DNA of 64,000 bases from Desulfocurvibacter africanus subsp. africanus DSM 2603 (GCF_000422545.1 NZ_AULZ01000011.1:1-64000); one strand, 5' to 3'. Shown: positions 8,904-18,112, counted from the first letter of the stretch. Notes: generated by a model not told the origin, from the sequence alone. Numbers and translations are program-made.

Positions 8904-9980
8904 ATGGGCTTCCAGATTATCAAGCCGAATACCAATATTAATTTCATTGGCATACGCCGCATTGCCTATATTATCTCCTTGACGGTCATCTTGGCCGGAC
9001 TCGGCTCACTGCTCGTCAAAGGCGGGCCACAGTATGGCATCGACTTCGCTGGTGGCATGATCGTGCAGATCAAATTTGACCAGCAGGTCGAAGTCGATCA
9101 ACTCAAGAGCGCCCTTGGCGATACCGACCTGCCTGGGCTTGTGGTTCAAAGCTTCGGTCAAGAAGATGATTACGAGTTCCTGGTCCGTACTTCTGCCTCG
9201 GATATCCCCTCGGATACAGTGCGCAAACGTGTGAGCGATGCCTTGTCTTCAGATCTGCCCGGTCTGGGGTTCGAAGTGCAACGGCTGGAGATGGTTGGGC
9301 CGAAGGTCGGCTCTGACCTGCGCTCCAAGGCGTTGGAGGCAGTGTTTTACGCCGTGCTGATCATCGCAATTTACATATCTGGCCGCTTCGAGCAACGCTG
9401 GTTTGCGGCCATTGCCATGGCTGCGGGACTCGCAACTGGTATCTATTTACTCAAGCTGCTCGGCATACCCATGGCGTGGCTTATTCTTGCCGCCATGTTG
9501 ATAACCTTGGGTCTTTGCTGGTTCCTCAAGCTCAGTTTCGCGCTCGGCGCAGTGATTGCTCTGGTGCATGACGTGCTCATCACTGTGGGAGTGTTCTCAG
9601 TTCTGGGCAAGGAATTCGACCTGACTACAATCGCCGCAGTGCTCACGATTATCGGCTACTCGCTAAATGATACGATCATCGTATTCGACCGGATTCGCGA
9701 GAACATGAAGGGCCGCGCGCGCGAAGATTTCGCCGCGACCATTAACGCTAGCATCAACCAGACCTTGAGCCGTACCATACTAACCTCGGGCACCACGCTC
9801 CTGGTTATTCTCTGCCTTTGGATGTTTGGTGGCGGCGTGATCCATGACTTCGCTTTGGCTTTGCTCGTGGGTATCGGCACCGGCACGTTCTCTTCCATCT
9901 TTGTAGCCGCACCAATTCTTCTCAGTTTTGGTCCCGGTAGTTCTTTGGACGAACGCAAAGAGGTCGAGGCTACCTCGTAG
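8904..9980 (+). CDS. secF: Protein translocase subunit SecF
   Basis: 358 residues with the SecF signature GIDFAGGM near the N-terminus. A short periplasmic domain follows, then five membrane segments containing IIGYSLNDTIIVFDRIREN. It is the partner of SecD. AGGAGAG lies upstream of the ATG. A charged insertion-free C-tail ends at a good terminator. Confidence 0.97.
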   Translation: MGFQIIKPNTNINFIGIRRIAYIISLTVILAGLGSLLVKGGPQYGIDFAGGMIVQIKFDQQVEVDQLKSALGDTDLPGLVVQSFGQEDDYEFLVRTSASDIPSDTVRKRVSDALSSDLPGLGFEVQRLEMVGPKVGSDLRSKALEAVFYAVLIIAIYISGRFEQRWFAAIAMAAGLATGIYLLKLLGIPMAWLILAAMLITLGLCWFLKLSFALGAVIALVHDVLITVGVFSVLGKEFDLTTIAAVLTIIGYSLNDTIIVFDRIRENMKGRAREDFAATINASINQTLSRTILTSGTTLLVILCLWMFGGGVIHDFALALLVGIGTGTFSSIFVAAPILLSFGPGSSLDERKEVEATS

Positions 9981-10014
9981 ACTAAAAGGCCACAGTGGCC
10001 CCAATCTCATCTAC

Positions 10015-10047
10015 AAACCCCATCAGGTGAAGCTGGTGGGGTTTTTT
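10015..10047 (+). terminator. Terminator after secF
   Basis: CCCCATCAG pairs with CTGGTGGGG (one G-T pair) across a six-base loop and is followed by TTTTTT. Confidence 0.9.
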
Positions 10048-10106
10048 CCGTTGTGTTTATAGTCAGGCGACGAAGAAATCGTACATTTGAGGTTTGCAGC
10101 GCCTGA

Positions 10107-10222
10107 CTAGGGCCTGTTAACGCTATATAAGAACAAAAGTTATTATAGCGCGTTACGTTTGAAGCAATTTCTCTGGGCCCTTATCTTCATTCATAAACTG
10201 CTTTAGTGTGAACAGGCCCTAG
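10107..10222. mobile_element. MITE-like element with CTAG target duplication
   Basis: A 108-bp stretch (10111-10218) starts GGCCTGTTAAC and ends GTGAACAGGCC, an 11-bp inverted repeat with one mismatch. CTAG flanks it on both sides (10107-10110 and 10219-10222). It holds no coding frame. The structure fits a non-autonomous element of the kind moved by IS5-family transposases, some of which duplicate YTAR/CTAG. The right CTAG is the first bases of the ~128-bp repeat that starts at 10220, so the element seems to have inserted at the edge of that repeat. Confidence 0.65.
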
Positions 10223-10348
10223 AGCAGATTGCTTTTTAAGACGCCCGCTCCGGCGTTGACGGCGCAAGTGAATTGCGCCTACGCCTACGCGGCGGCAAGC
10301 CATGTTGACGCATGGCTTGCAGAGCATTTTCAAAAGCAAAATGCTCTA
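10220..10348 (+). repeat. Four-hairpin interspersed repeat, copy A
   Basis: It starts TAGAGCAGATTGC and ends AAAATGCTCTA. Inside are four hairpins: GACGCC/GGCGTT, GGCGCAA/TTGCGCC, GCAAGCCATG/CATGGCTTGC and AGAGCATTTT/AAAATGCTCT. The other copies are at 18113, 46733, 60444 and 62301. Copy A has one extra T near its 5' end and a C-to-T change in the third stem that leaves a G-T pair. Confidence 0.93.
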
Positions 10349-10531
10349 TAATGCGGGAGCAATCATACTTAATCCGAGAAGCACTTCTGACATGGCTTCG
10401 GCTCGTTCGACGGAGTGAACAGCACACCGGCTACACCTTGTTTCATCGCCAACCTGCCCGGACAATCGGGACCACCTCCATGCATTTAAAAATAATCTAC
10501 ATGACTGCAATATATGATGTAACCTGTCTAG

Positions 10532-11641
10532 ATGGAAACTCTCGCTGAGCCTGAGCCCGGTGCGATCGTGAAACGCAAGCTGGTTTCATCCACCTGGCTC
10601 AGGCTGGCCGTCGTGTTCTGTCTTATTCTCGCTTGCGCAGAATTACGTCTGGGATTGGCGGCAGGTTTTAAGCCTTCAGAGGCTTTGGGTACCTTCTCTG
10701 ATTTGCCTGAGCGCTTGTCCTGGGAGAAGGATGCTCCTCAAGTTCGTACAATCCGGATCACCTCCACTTCTGACGGTACGCAGCAGCAAGCTTTATTCTA
10801 TGATCCAGACTCTAAAACCAAGAGACCTCTCTTGGTTGCGTTGCATAGCTGGAGCGACGATTATACCCAGAAAGCCAGCATCCCGTATGCGCTTTGGGCG
10901 GTGCAAAACAGATGGGTTTTTATCCATCCCGATTTCAGAGGCGTTAATAATAAACCTCAAGCCACTGCATCTAAGCATGCAATCCAAGACATTATCGATG
11001 CTCTGCGTTACGCACAGAACAACGCCAATGTCGATGAATCCAGAATCTATCTCATAGGCTTTTCAGGTGGCGCCATGAGCGCTCTGGTCATGGCTGGGAA
11101 ATATCCTGAGCTCTGGACGGCCGTATCTGCCTGGGTACCTGTCTATGATCTGAATGATTGGTTTCGCTATAATCAGGAATTCCAGCCTACACGACATTAC
11201 GTCTCTCATATAACCGCCTCCTGTGGCGGTGTTCCTTCTCCGGGCTCGAAAGCAGCCAAGGATTGCGCACAGCGAAGCCCGTCGGCCTATCTTAAAGAGG
11301 CCAGGGGCAAAGGTGTACGAATTCAGATCGCTGTCGGGGTAAATGACGACTATGTGCCGCCTAGCCATTCCCTGCGCGCTTTCAATGATTTGGCCGCAGC
11401 AGAAGACGTGTTTTCCAAGGAGGACATGCTTTTTATCGACAAGCAAGGACGGCTTCCCTCCCGTCTCTTGGGCAGTCGCACCGCCGAGGCCGACTCAAGA
11501 CATGAATGGCCCAAAATCTTTGAAAGAACATCCCAGAATGCAACCCTGGTGCTCTTCGAGGGCAAGCACGACATATTTTATGATGTCGGGCTTGATTGGC
11601 TGAGCCAACAGGTTGGACCGACGATTCATCCTGGCCACTAG
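10532..11641 (+). CDS. Secreted alpha/beta-hydrolase (prolyl-oligopeptidase/esterase-like)
   Basis: 369 residues. A hydrophobic N-terminal segment (about residues 21-45, LRLAVVFCLILACAE) suggests export or anchoring. The hydrolase fold is shown by LLVALHSW (oxyanion region), the nucleophile elbow GFSGG (Ser178) and a late His in EGKHDIFYDVG. The overall pattern is like polyhydroxyalkanoate depolymerase/feruloyl esterase or S9-type peptidase domains. The substrate cannot be told. No good ribosome site precedes ATG 10532; GTG 10568 (MKRKLVSS) would give a cleaner signal peptide. An IS-rich repeat region lies just upstream. Confidence 0.75.
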   Translation: METLAEPEPGAIVKRKLVSSTWLRLAVVFCLILACAELRLGLAAGFKPSEALGTFSDLPERLSWEKDAPQVRTIRITSTSDGTQQQALFYDPDSKTKRPLLVALHSWSDDYTQKASIPYALWAVQNRWVFIHPDFRGVNNKPQATASKHAIQDIIDALRYAQNNANVDESRIYLIGFSGGAMSALVMAGKYPELWTAVSAWVPVYDLNDWFRYNQEFQPTRHYVSHITASCGGVPSPGSKAAKDCAQRSPSAYLKEARGKGVRIQIAVGVNDDYVPPSHSLRAFNDLAAAEDVFSKEDMLFIDKQGRLPSRLLGSRTAEADSRHEWPKIFERTSQNATLVLFEGKHDIFYDVGLDWLSQQVGPTIHPGH

Positions 11642-11806
11642 CCCGTTTTTTGCACGACTGGAGAGTCTTCACGAGGTCAAACGATCACTGCCGTATTTAT
11701 GGCCTTGTCTGCGGCTCTGATTATTTCGCCCAGAGCTTGTTGCTTCGGGTGACAAGCGTTTCCCGGCTTGAGCCGCTGCATATACTTCAGCAAGCACGCT
11801 CCAACC

Positions 11807-12553
11807 ATGCACACGAAAAAATACACACGAAGAAGCGCTCTGCGCATAATTGGTCTTGCGTCCCTGGCCTGTCTTGCCAATCCGCTCGATGCTTTCGCTG
11901 GTTCCAGCCCAATGCATTCTCCCGCTGCCGGGGGACATACCGATGGCAAGGGAGATATCGAGCGCAGGCTGATCGGCCAAGGGCTAATCGATGTCCAGAC
12001 GACCGATCCCTTGCTGCTGGTCGACCTCAAATATGCCCGAAGTGACAACTTCATGGGCGAGAATGTCTATGGGGATCTGCGTAAGTGCTATCTCCATCCC
12101 GAGCCGGCTTTGATGCTGAAGGAGGCGCATGCGCGTCTTCATGATCGGAATCCCGACCTGGTGCTCCTCCTGCTGGATGGCGTTCGGCCGAGATCCGTGC
12201 AGCAACGGATGTGGGAAATGGTCAAGAACACGCCCATGCAGCCATATGTCGCCAATCCCGCTCGCGGCTCCATGCACAATTATGGTGCGGCTGTGGACGT
12301 GACCATTGCCAGGGCCGACGGAACTCCCTTGGATATGGGCACAAGGGTGGATCACTTCGGAATGCTGGCGCAACCCCGCGAGGAGCAACGGTTCCTTAGG
12401 GAAGGCATGCTATCGCCGGAACAGGTCGCAAACAGGGAGATCTTGCGAAATGCGATGCTGGAGGCGGGCTTCCAACCTTTGGCCATCGAATGGTGGCACT
12501 TCAATGCGTTCGACAAGGATACGACCAGACGAAGATACGCCATTATCGAGTAG
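11807..12553 (+). CDS. D-alanyl-D-alanine dipeptidase (VanX/DdpX, peptidase M15D)
   Basis: 248 residues. The M15D zinc-peptidase motifs are present: DGVRP (Arg127 region), SMHNYGAAVD (His157 and Asp164 as zinc ligands) and EWWHF (Glu228 base, His231 ligand). An N-terminal signal with twin arginines (TRRSALRIIGLASL, ending near DAFA) suggests export, possibly by Tat. Exported VanX-like enzymes cleave D-Ala-D-Ala from peptidoglycan turnover; a resistance role is not indicated, since no vanA/vanH-like gene is near. The frame extends to TTG 11768, but ATG 11807 gives the proper signal peptide. Neither start has a clear ribosome site. Confidence 0.85.
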   Translation: MHTKKYTRRSALRIIGLASLACLANPLDAFAGSSPMHSPAAGGHTDGKGDIERRLIGQGLIDVQTTDPLLLVDLKYARSDNFMGENVYGDLRKCYLHPEPALMLKEAHARLHDRNPDLVLLLLDGVRPRSVQQRMWEMVKNTPMQPYVANPARGSMHNYGAAVDVTIARADGTPLDMGTRVDHFGMLAQPREEQRFLREGMLSPEQVANREILRNAMLEAGFQPLAIEWWHFNAFDKDTTRRRYAIIE

Positions 12554-12667
12554 ACGCTCCGAGTAGACACTTCAGACGGCTAGCCGCGTCCTAATCATGG
12601 GTCCAAGCGGATCCGCCCTGTAACCTTCAGCCTGGAAAGTAGGCGGCAAGGGTGCTATTGACGGCGT

Positions 12668-13117
12668 ATGGTGCGCTTTATTGGCTCCCTGGATACCAAC
12701 GCAAGGTTTTCCGCGCATTCCGAGTATCCGCTCCTGCGCGGGGCGGAAGAGTGCAAGTCTGATTGGCAGGCGCCTGCGGCGAATGCTGAAAGCATCGAGG
12801 ACAGCAAGCCGCGCTTTCTGCTCTGCAAAACTTGCCTCCATCGAGTTACAGCCGAAAATGCGCGTACGGAGGTGCAGGGAAAGCATGTGCACGTCTTCTG
12901 CAATCCTTACGGCTTGGTTTTTGAGATAGGCTGTTTTGGTGCCGCCCCTGGCTGCGCTCCTCTTGGTCTGCCAAGTCTTGAATTCACATGGTTTCCTGGG
13001 TATGAGTGGCAGGTAGGGGTGTGTCGTGGCTGTCGCGCTCACCTCGGCTGGCGGTACATAGCCGTTCATGGTGGCGAGTTTTACGGCCTCATCCTGGCAA
13101 ATCTCGTAGGCGAATAA
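12668..13117 (+). CDS. CULT-domain (cereblon-like) protein
   Basis: 149 residues. Residues about 50-149 match the CULT domain, the zinc and ligand-binding domain of cereblon that also exists as single-domain bacterial proteins. Four zinc cysteines are C53, C56 (CKTC) and C119, C122 (CRGC). Three tryptophans that would form the aromatic cage are W108, W114 and W128, with FTWFPGYEW and HLGW as landmarks. Their spacing (6 and 14) equals that I recall for the studied Magnetospirillum protein. In that family the cage binds cyclic imides such as glutarimide, and uridine. The ~45-residue N-terminal extension is unlike the domain. The gene stands alone just upstream of a glutamate synthase gene. No strong ribosome site is seen before ATG 12668. 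Confidence 0.85.
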   Translation: MVRFIGSLDTNARFSAHSEYPLLRGAEECKSDWQAPAANAESIEDSKPRFLLCKTCLHRVTAENARTEVQGKHVHVFCNPYGLVFEIGCFGAAPGCAPLGLPSLEFTWFPGYEWQVGVCRGCRAHLGWRYIAVHGGEFYGLILANLVGE

Positions 13118-13250
13118 CGCTGCTGACGACTATGCACCGCTTGTTGTATGCTGCCTGCCCACCCGGTGGTGTACGCGGATGTGCCGCATTCCACAGCAGG
13201 GGGCTCCTGCCGTTGCTTAGCGCTAAGAATTCTACAGTCAAGGGGGATGC

Positions 13251-16200
13251 ATGAGCCGTTCAAGAGGGCTCCGGCCGTTCGAAGTGGCCAGGGAGCAAGA
13301 CGCCTGCGCCATTATCGCCTATGTGGACAAGCAAGGCCGCTCCACGCACACGAACATCGCCCGCACCATCGAGGCGCTCAAGAAGATGGCCCACCGCTCG
13401 GGGGACATCAACGACGAAGGCGACGGCTGTGGAGTCATGACCGATATTCCCCGCCTTGCCTGGAGCCATCGGCTGGAGGCTGCGGGACTCAGCCCGCATC
13501 TGGCCGAGGGACGTGGCTTCTTCGTGGGCCATTTTCTGCTGCCCGCGAAATTGCGTGATGAACATGATGCGCTCATGAAACGTATGCGGGCAGGCTTAAG
13601 GGAAGCTGGGCTGGACCTTCTGACCGAGCTGGCCGGCAATACCCGCGATCAGGAACTCGGCCCTAACGCCAGAGCCGAGCCTTCGCTCTTCTGGCAGGTG
13701 ACGGGCATGGCTCCGAACATGGGGCGTCGGGAAACCGCGCGCTTGCTGTTCAGCGTCAAGGCAGGCCTGGAAGCCGAACTGCCGGAAGCGCATATCGCCT
13801 CCTTGAGTCCGGATACGGTGGTCTACAAGGTGCGCGGCGTACCCGAGCTCTTGCAGCGCGTGTATCCCGACCTTCAAGATCCTGACGTGCGTTCCATCAT
13901 GACCCTGGGACACAGTCGTTATTCCACGAACACCCTGCCCACGGTGGAGCGCGCCCAGCCTTTTGCCCTGCTTGGCCATAACGGCGAGATCAACACTATC
14001 GAGCGTTTGCGCAGCACGGCCGCCACCCTGAATATACCGCTAGTGCCGGGCGGCAGCGACTCCCAGGATCTCGATCGCATCCTCGAAGGACTCATGCACG
14101 TGCATGGCGTCGATCCCCTGGAGGCCATGGAGATGCTTTTCCCTGCCATCCACAGCGAAGTGGATCGCTTGGCCGACGAGGAACTGCGCAAGGTCTACGA
14201 GCATCTGCGTTGGTTCTTTCCGCCATCGGCTCAGGGACCGGCAGCCATTATCGCCCGCTTGGGCGACGTATGCCTTGGCAGCGTGGATGCCATGGGACTG
14301 CGACCCTTATGGTTCGGCGAGAGCGATGAGGACTGGTTCTTGTCCTCGGAGAAGGGTGTCGTGAACCTTGAGAGCACCATCAACGACCCCAAGCCCCTGG
14401 CCCCAGGCGAGAAGATTGCCATCATGGCCGGCAGGGGACGTCGTGCCCAGGTTCTGGATCAGGGCGAACTGCAGCGTTCTCTTAAGCTCTTGGCCCAAGC
14501 CAGGCACAGAGACAATGCTCCGGAGCATCGATTTAGCCATGGCGTACCCGAGGCGTGTCGACAATTCATGGGCAAGCTTGCCCTGGACGACTCAGCCTGG
14601 CTGGATCAGCCCGAACCTGCGGATCAGGCCCTGCACCCATCGAGGCTGGCGGCTTGGGGCTGGCAGCAGTACGAACTGGACATCCGTGAGGAGGTGGCGC
14701 GTACGGGCAAGCCCGTTGTCGGCTCCATGGGTCATCAGGGACCACTGGCTTGCCTTGAGTGGGAGGCTCTGCCCGTCATATCCGAGTTCTTCAAGGAGAA
14801 TGTGGCCGTGGTCACCAACCCGGCCATTGACCGCGAGCGCGAGGCGGATCATTTCTCCACGCGGGTCATCCTCGGCCCAAGGCCCGAAGCCGGAGGGCAA
14901 GGGCCCACATCTGTGGGCCTGGAGCTGGCGACGCCGCTCCTCCTGGAGCGCGGGCTGGGCGATGTTGAAGCCATCGATACGGTGGCCCGCCGATTCAAGG
15001 CCGCGACCTTGGAAGAAGTGCTGGCCTTCTTTACCGGTCAAGGGCGGGATTTATCCCGCGTGCGCCTGCTGGATGCTACGTTCGTGCCGGAGCGAGGTGC
15101 GTTGCGAGCACGCCTGGATGCCTTGTGCGCCGAGGCGGCGGAAGCCGTGGAAGCTGGCGCCATGCTGCTCGTGATGGACGACTCGCGTGCTTTTGTCGAT
15201 AGCCATACGGAGGGCCGGGTATTTGTAGACCCTGCCCTGGCCACGGCCTGGCTGCTGCAAGACATGGAGCGCCGGGGCCTGCGCAGGCGTTTCAGCCTTG
15301 TGGTGCGCTCAGGGGCCGTGCGCAACCTGCATGATATCATGTTCCTCCTTGGGCAGGGTGCGGATGCCCTGGCGCCCAGGTTGCTGTGGGCCGGGGCCGC
15401 GGTTCATGCCACGTCCGAGCTGCCGCTCTCCAAGGTCCTGCGCAACACCATGTCCGTACTGCAGCAGGGCATGGAAAAAGTCATGTCCACAATGGGCATC
15501 CACGAGCTGTGCGGCTATGGCCGCATCTTCGCCTCCATTGGGCTTGCCAGGGAATTGGCTGAAGTGTTCGGCTGCCCAAGCTTCTGTTCAGCGCAGGAAA
15601 CCGGCCTGAGCCTGGAAGCCCTTGAGGACATGGCTGCCAAGCGCCTTGAATGCGCCGCCGCCAAGGGAGTGCGGGCCCTGAAGAAGGATGTGCGCAGAAA
15701 TGTACGCGTGGGAAAACTGCTGCGCGACGTGGCAGTGGGAAAGACCGGCTTTCGCGACATGGCCGACGGTTTGCGCAAGCTCGAGCAGGACAGCCCTACG
15801 GCCCTGCGCCACCTGCTGGATTTCCGTAAGGCCGAAAACGGACGCAGACCGGCCATGGACGATGTGGACATCTCCATCGGCCAGCATGACATGCCTCTGG
15901 TCATTTCGGCCATGTCTTTCGGTTCCCAGGGAGAGAACTCGTTTCGCGTCTATGCCGAGGCGGGCCGCAAGGCTAACATCGTGTGCATGAACGGCGAGGG
16001 CGGCGAGATTCCCGACATGCTCGGCTTGTATCGCCATAATCGCGGGCAGCAGATCGCTTCGGGGCGCTTCGGCGTGTCCATGGAGTTCCTGAACTCTGCC
16101 AATTTTCTGGAAATCAAGATAGGCCAAGGCGCCAAGCCAGGCGAAGGCGGCCACCTGCCGGGGACCAAGGTCACGCCCAAGGTGGCTCAGGCACGTCACT

Positions 16201-17849
16201 GCAAGCCTGGCGTCACGCTCATTTCGCCCTCCAATCATCACGACATCTATTCTATCGAGGACCTGCACCAGATCATCACCGAGCTGAAAACGGCCAACCC
16301 GACGGCGCGCATCTCGGTCAAAATACCGGTTACCAGCGGCGTGGGCACCATTGCCGTGGGTGTGGCCAAGGCTGGTGCCAACATCGTCACCCTGAGCGGT
16401 TTCGAAGGTGGCACCGGCGCGGCGCGCGAGCACGCCAAGAAGTACGTCGGCCTGCCTGCCGAGATCGGGGTGAGCGAGGCCCACCGCGCCCTATGCGAAT
16501 CCGGCCTGCGTCGCTCTGTCGAGCTCTGGTGTGATGGCGGCATGCGCAGCGGCGCGGACGTGGTGCGCATGGTTCTTCTGGGCGCGGATCGTGTGGGACT
16601 TGGCACCGTGGCACTCATGGGTGTTGGTTGCATCAGCTGCCAGCGCTGCCATCTTGATCGTTGCCCACGCGGAATTTCCACGCAGCTCAGCTCCAAGGCC
16701 GAAGCCGAAGCACGCGGAGTAAAGGGCTTCTCCGAAGTGCTCGTGGAGCAGGAAACCGATAACCTGGTCCGCCTCCTGCGGACCATAGGCGACGAAGTAC
16801 GCGCGATTCTGGCGGATATGGGGCAGACGAACCTGCGCGAGCTTGTGGGCCGTACAGATCTTCTCGTACAGAAGAGCGCAAACGATCATGTGGATCTTGC
16901 CGATCTTCTGCGGCTGCCCACGTCCTGCGGTTTCTGGGAATCCGGTCCTGGCTTGGCTTCGCGCAAGGTGCGGCGGCCGTTGAACCACCTGACCAGGCTC
17001 ATCTCCGATTTGGCCATGCAGCGCTTCCGCGAGGGTAGCTCGGAGGTCGTCTATTATGACGAGGGCGTGCGCAGCATGGACCGGGCCATCGGCACCTATC
17101 TGGCCGGAGACATGGTCAGGGCTTTCGGCATGGAGCATGGTCGTCGTGCCGACCTGCGCTTGAGCCATTCCGTGCCGGGCAATGGGCTGTGCGCCTTCAC
17201 GATACAGGGCATCGACGTATTCGTGGAGGGCGGAGCCCAGGACGGTCCGGCCAAGGGCGGCATGGGCGGCAGCCTGGCCGTGCTCAAGGGCCTCAACCGC
17301 CATGGCCGGCGCGTGGATGGCTCGGCCGGGAAAAGTTTGGCCTACGGAGCCATTGCTGGAACGATCATGATTCAGAACATGGCTGATTCGCGGGCCTGCG
17401 TGCGCATGTCCGGAGCCGACGTCGTCTTCGGCGGCCGCATCACGGCCCCGGTTCGCGACGAGCAGGGCAACATAGCCTCGCGTGCGCACCTCAAAGGCTT
17501 CGCCTTCGAGTATATGACGGGCGGCCGGGTTGTGATGCTGGGCGATCCGGGTCCCTGGATCTGCTCGGGCATGACGGGCGGAGTTATCTACCAATGCCTG
17601 TACCCCGAGTTCGGATTCACCCGTGAATCCGTGACAAGGCGTTTGGCGACAGGCGCCAAGGTAGCCTTGCGCGATCTGGGCGATAAGGGTCTTGTCGACG
17701 TGAATCTGCTCCTTGGCCGCTACTTGGAGTCCCTGCGCCAGAGTTTCCAGGATGCGGAAGCGGATTCCGTGGCCCTGTTGCTGGAGCAGGCCGAGGAGCG
17801 ATTCGTCAAGGTTGTGCCCGAGCTGGGGCCTTCAGTGATCGAAGAATAG
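13251..17849 (+). CDS. gltB: Glutamate synthase, full-length large subunit
   Basis: 1532 residues, the normal length for GltB or ferredoxin-dependent GOGAT. The class II amidotransferase domain starts at C19 (EQDACAII) after an 18-residue propeptide. The central and FMN domains follow (EDLHQIITELK, GFEGGTGAA). The 3Fe-4S cysteines are C1127, C1133 and C1138 in CISCQRCHLDRCP. The C-terminal GXGXG domain contains GGMGGSLAVLKG. AAGGGGG lies four bases before the ATG. No gltD flavoprotein gene is near, so the electron donor (ferredoxin or a distant GltD) cannot be told. It is the second glutamate synthase of this window and has a different architecture from the split one. A terminator follows at once. 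Confidence 0.95.
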   Translation: MSRSRGLRPFEVAREQDACAIIAYVDKQGRSTHTNIARTIEALKKMAHRSGDINDEGDGCGVMTDIPRLAWSHRLEAAGLSPHLAEGRGFFVGHFLLPAKLRDEHDALMKRMRAGLREAGLDLLTELAGNTRDQELGPNARAEPSLFWQVTGMAPNMGRRETARLLFSVKAGLEAELPEAHIASLSPDTVVYKVRGVPELLQRVYPDLQDPDVRSIMTLGHSRYSTNTLPTVERAQPFALLGHNGEINTIERLRSTAATLNIPLVPGGSDSQDLDRILEGLMHVHGVDPLEAMEMLFPAIHSEVDRLADEELRKVYEHLRWFFPPSAQGPAAIIARLGDVCLGSVDAMGLRPLWFGESDEDWFLSSEKGVVNLESTINDPKPLAPGEKIAIMAGRGRRAQVLDQGELQRSLKLLAQARHRDNAPEHRFSHGVPEACRQFMGKLALDDSAWLDQPEPADQALHPSRLAAWGWQQYELDIREEVARTGKPVVGSMGHQGPLACLEWEALPVISEFFKENVAVVTNPAIDREREADHFSTRVILGPRPEAGGQGPTSVGLELATPLLLERGLGDVEAIDTVARRFKAATLEEVLAFFTGQGRDLSRVRLLDATFVPERGALRARLDALCAEAAEAVEAGAMLLVMDDSRAFVDSHTEGRVFVDPALATAWLLQDMERRGLRRRFSLVVRSGAVRNLHDIMFLLGQGADALAPRLLWAGAAVHATSELPLSKVLRNTMSVLQQGMEKVMSTMGIHELCGYGRIFASIGLARELAEVFGCPSFCSAQETGLSLEALEDMAAKRLECAAAKGVRALKKDVRRNVRVGKLLRDVAVGKTGFRDMADGLRKLEQDSPTALRHLLDFRKAENGRRPAMDDVDISIGQHDMPLVISAMSFGSQGENSFRVYAEAGRKANIVCMNGEGGEIPDMLGLYRHNRGQQIASGRFGVSMEFLNSANFLEIKIGQGAKPGEGGHLPGTKVTPKVAQARHCKPGVTLISPSNHHDIYSIEDLHQIITELKTANPTARISVKIPVTSGVGTIAVGVAKAGANIVTLSGFEGGTGAAREHAKKYVGLPAEIGVSEAHRALCESGLRRSVELWCDGGMRSGADVVRMVLLGADRVGLGTVALMGVGCISCQRCHLDRCPRGISTQLSSKAEAEARGVKGFSEVLVEQETDNLVRLLRTIGDEVRAILADMGQTNLRELVGRTDLLVQKSANDHVDLADLLRLPTSCGFWESGPGLASRKVRRPLNHLTRLISDLAMQRFREGSSEVVYYDEGVRSMDRAIGTYLAGDMVRAFGMEHGRRADLRLSHSVPGNGLCAFTIQGIDVFVEGGAQDGPAKGGMGGSLAVLKGLNRHGRRVDGSAGKSLAYGAIAGTIMIQNMADSRACVRMSGADVVFGGRITAPVRDEQGNIASRAHLKGFAFEYMTGGRVVMLGDPGPWICSGMTGGVIYQCLYPEFGFTRESVTRRLATGAKVALRDLGDKGLVDVNLLLGRYLESLRQSFQDAEADSVALLLEQAEERFVKVVPELGPSVIEE

Positions 17850-17855
17850 ATAGAT

Positions 17856-17887
17856 GGGCACGGGTGATAATCACCCGTGCCCTCTTG
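17856..17887 (+). terminator. Terminator after gltB
   Basis: A 12-bp perfect stem (GGGCACGGGTGA with TCACCCGTGCCC) and a 3-nt loop, seven bp after the stop. The T-run is poor (TCTTGT), so efficiency is uncertain. Confidence 0.65.
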
Positions 17888-17947
17888 TGATACCTCCAAG
17901 CCAGGCTATAACGAATATGGCCGACAACCTGCCTAAGGAGGTACCAC

Positions 17948-18106
17948 ATGAGAAAGCTGCTGATTTGCCTGATTGTCTCCCTGTTGTCCTTCTCCGCCCT
18001 GACCGGCTGCTATCACATGGGCAAGGCTACGGGCGAGGGAGCCGAGGAGGCCGAAGAAGGCGCTGAAAGCTTTGGTGAGGGTTACGAAGAAGGCAAGGAC
18101 AACTAG
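17948..18106 (+). CDS. Small lipoprotein, 52 residues
   Basis: A very strong ribosome site (AAGGAGG) lies six bases before ATG 17948. The product has a typical lipoprotein signal with lipobox LTGC (Cys21), leaving a mature peptide of 32 residues. The mature part is rich in Glu and Gly, with repeated GAEEAEEGAE-type units and no hydrophobic stretch. It should be an acylated envelope peptide, in the size class of entericidin-like lipoproteins, but I do not recognise the family. It stands alone between two terminators. Confidence 0.8.
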   Translation: MRKLLICLIVSLLSFSALTGCYHMGKATGEGAEEAEEGAESFGEGYEEGKDN

Positions 18107-18112
18107 CCGACT

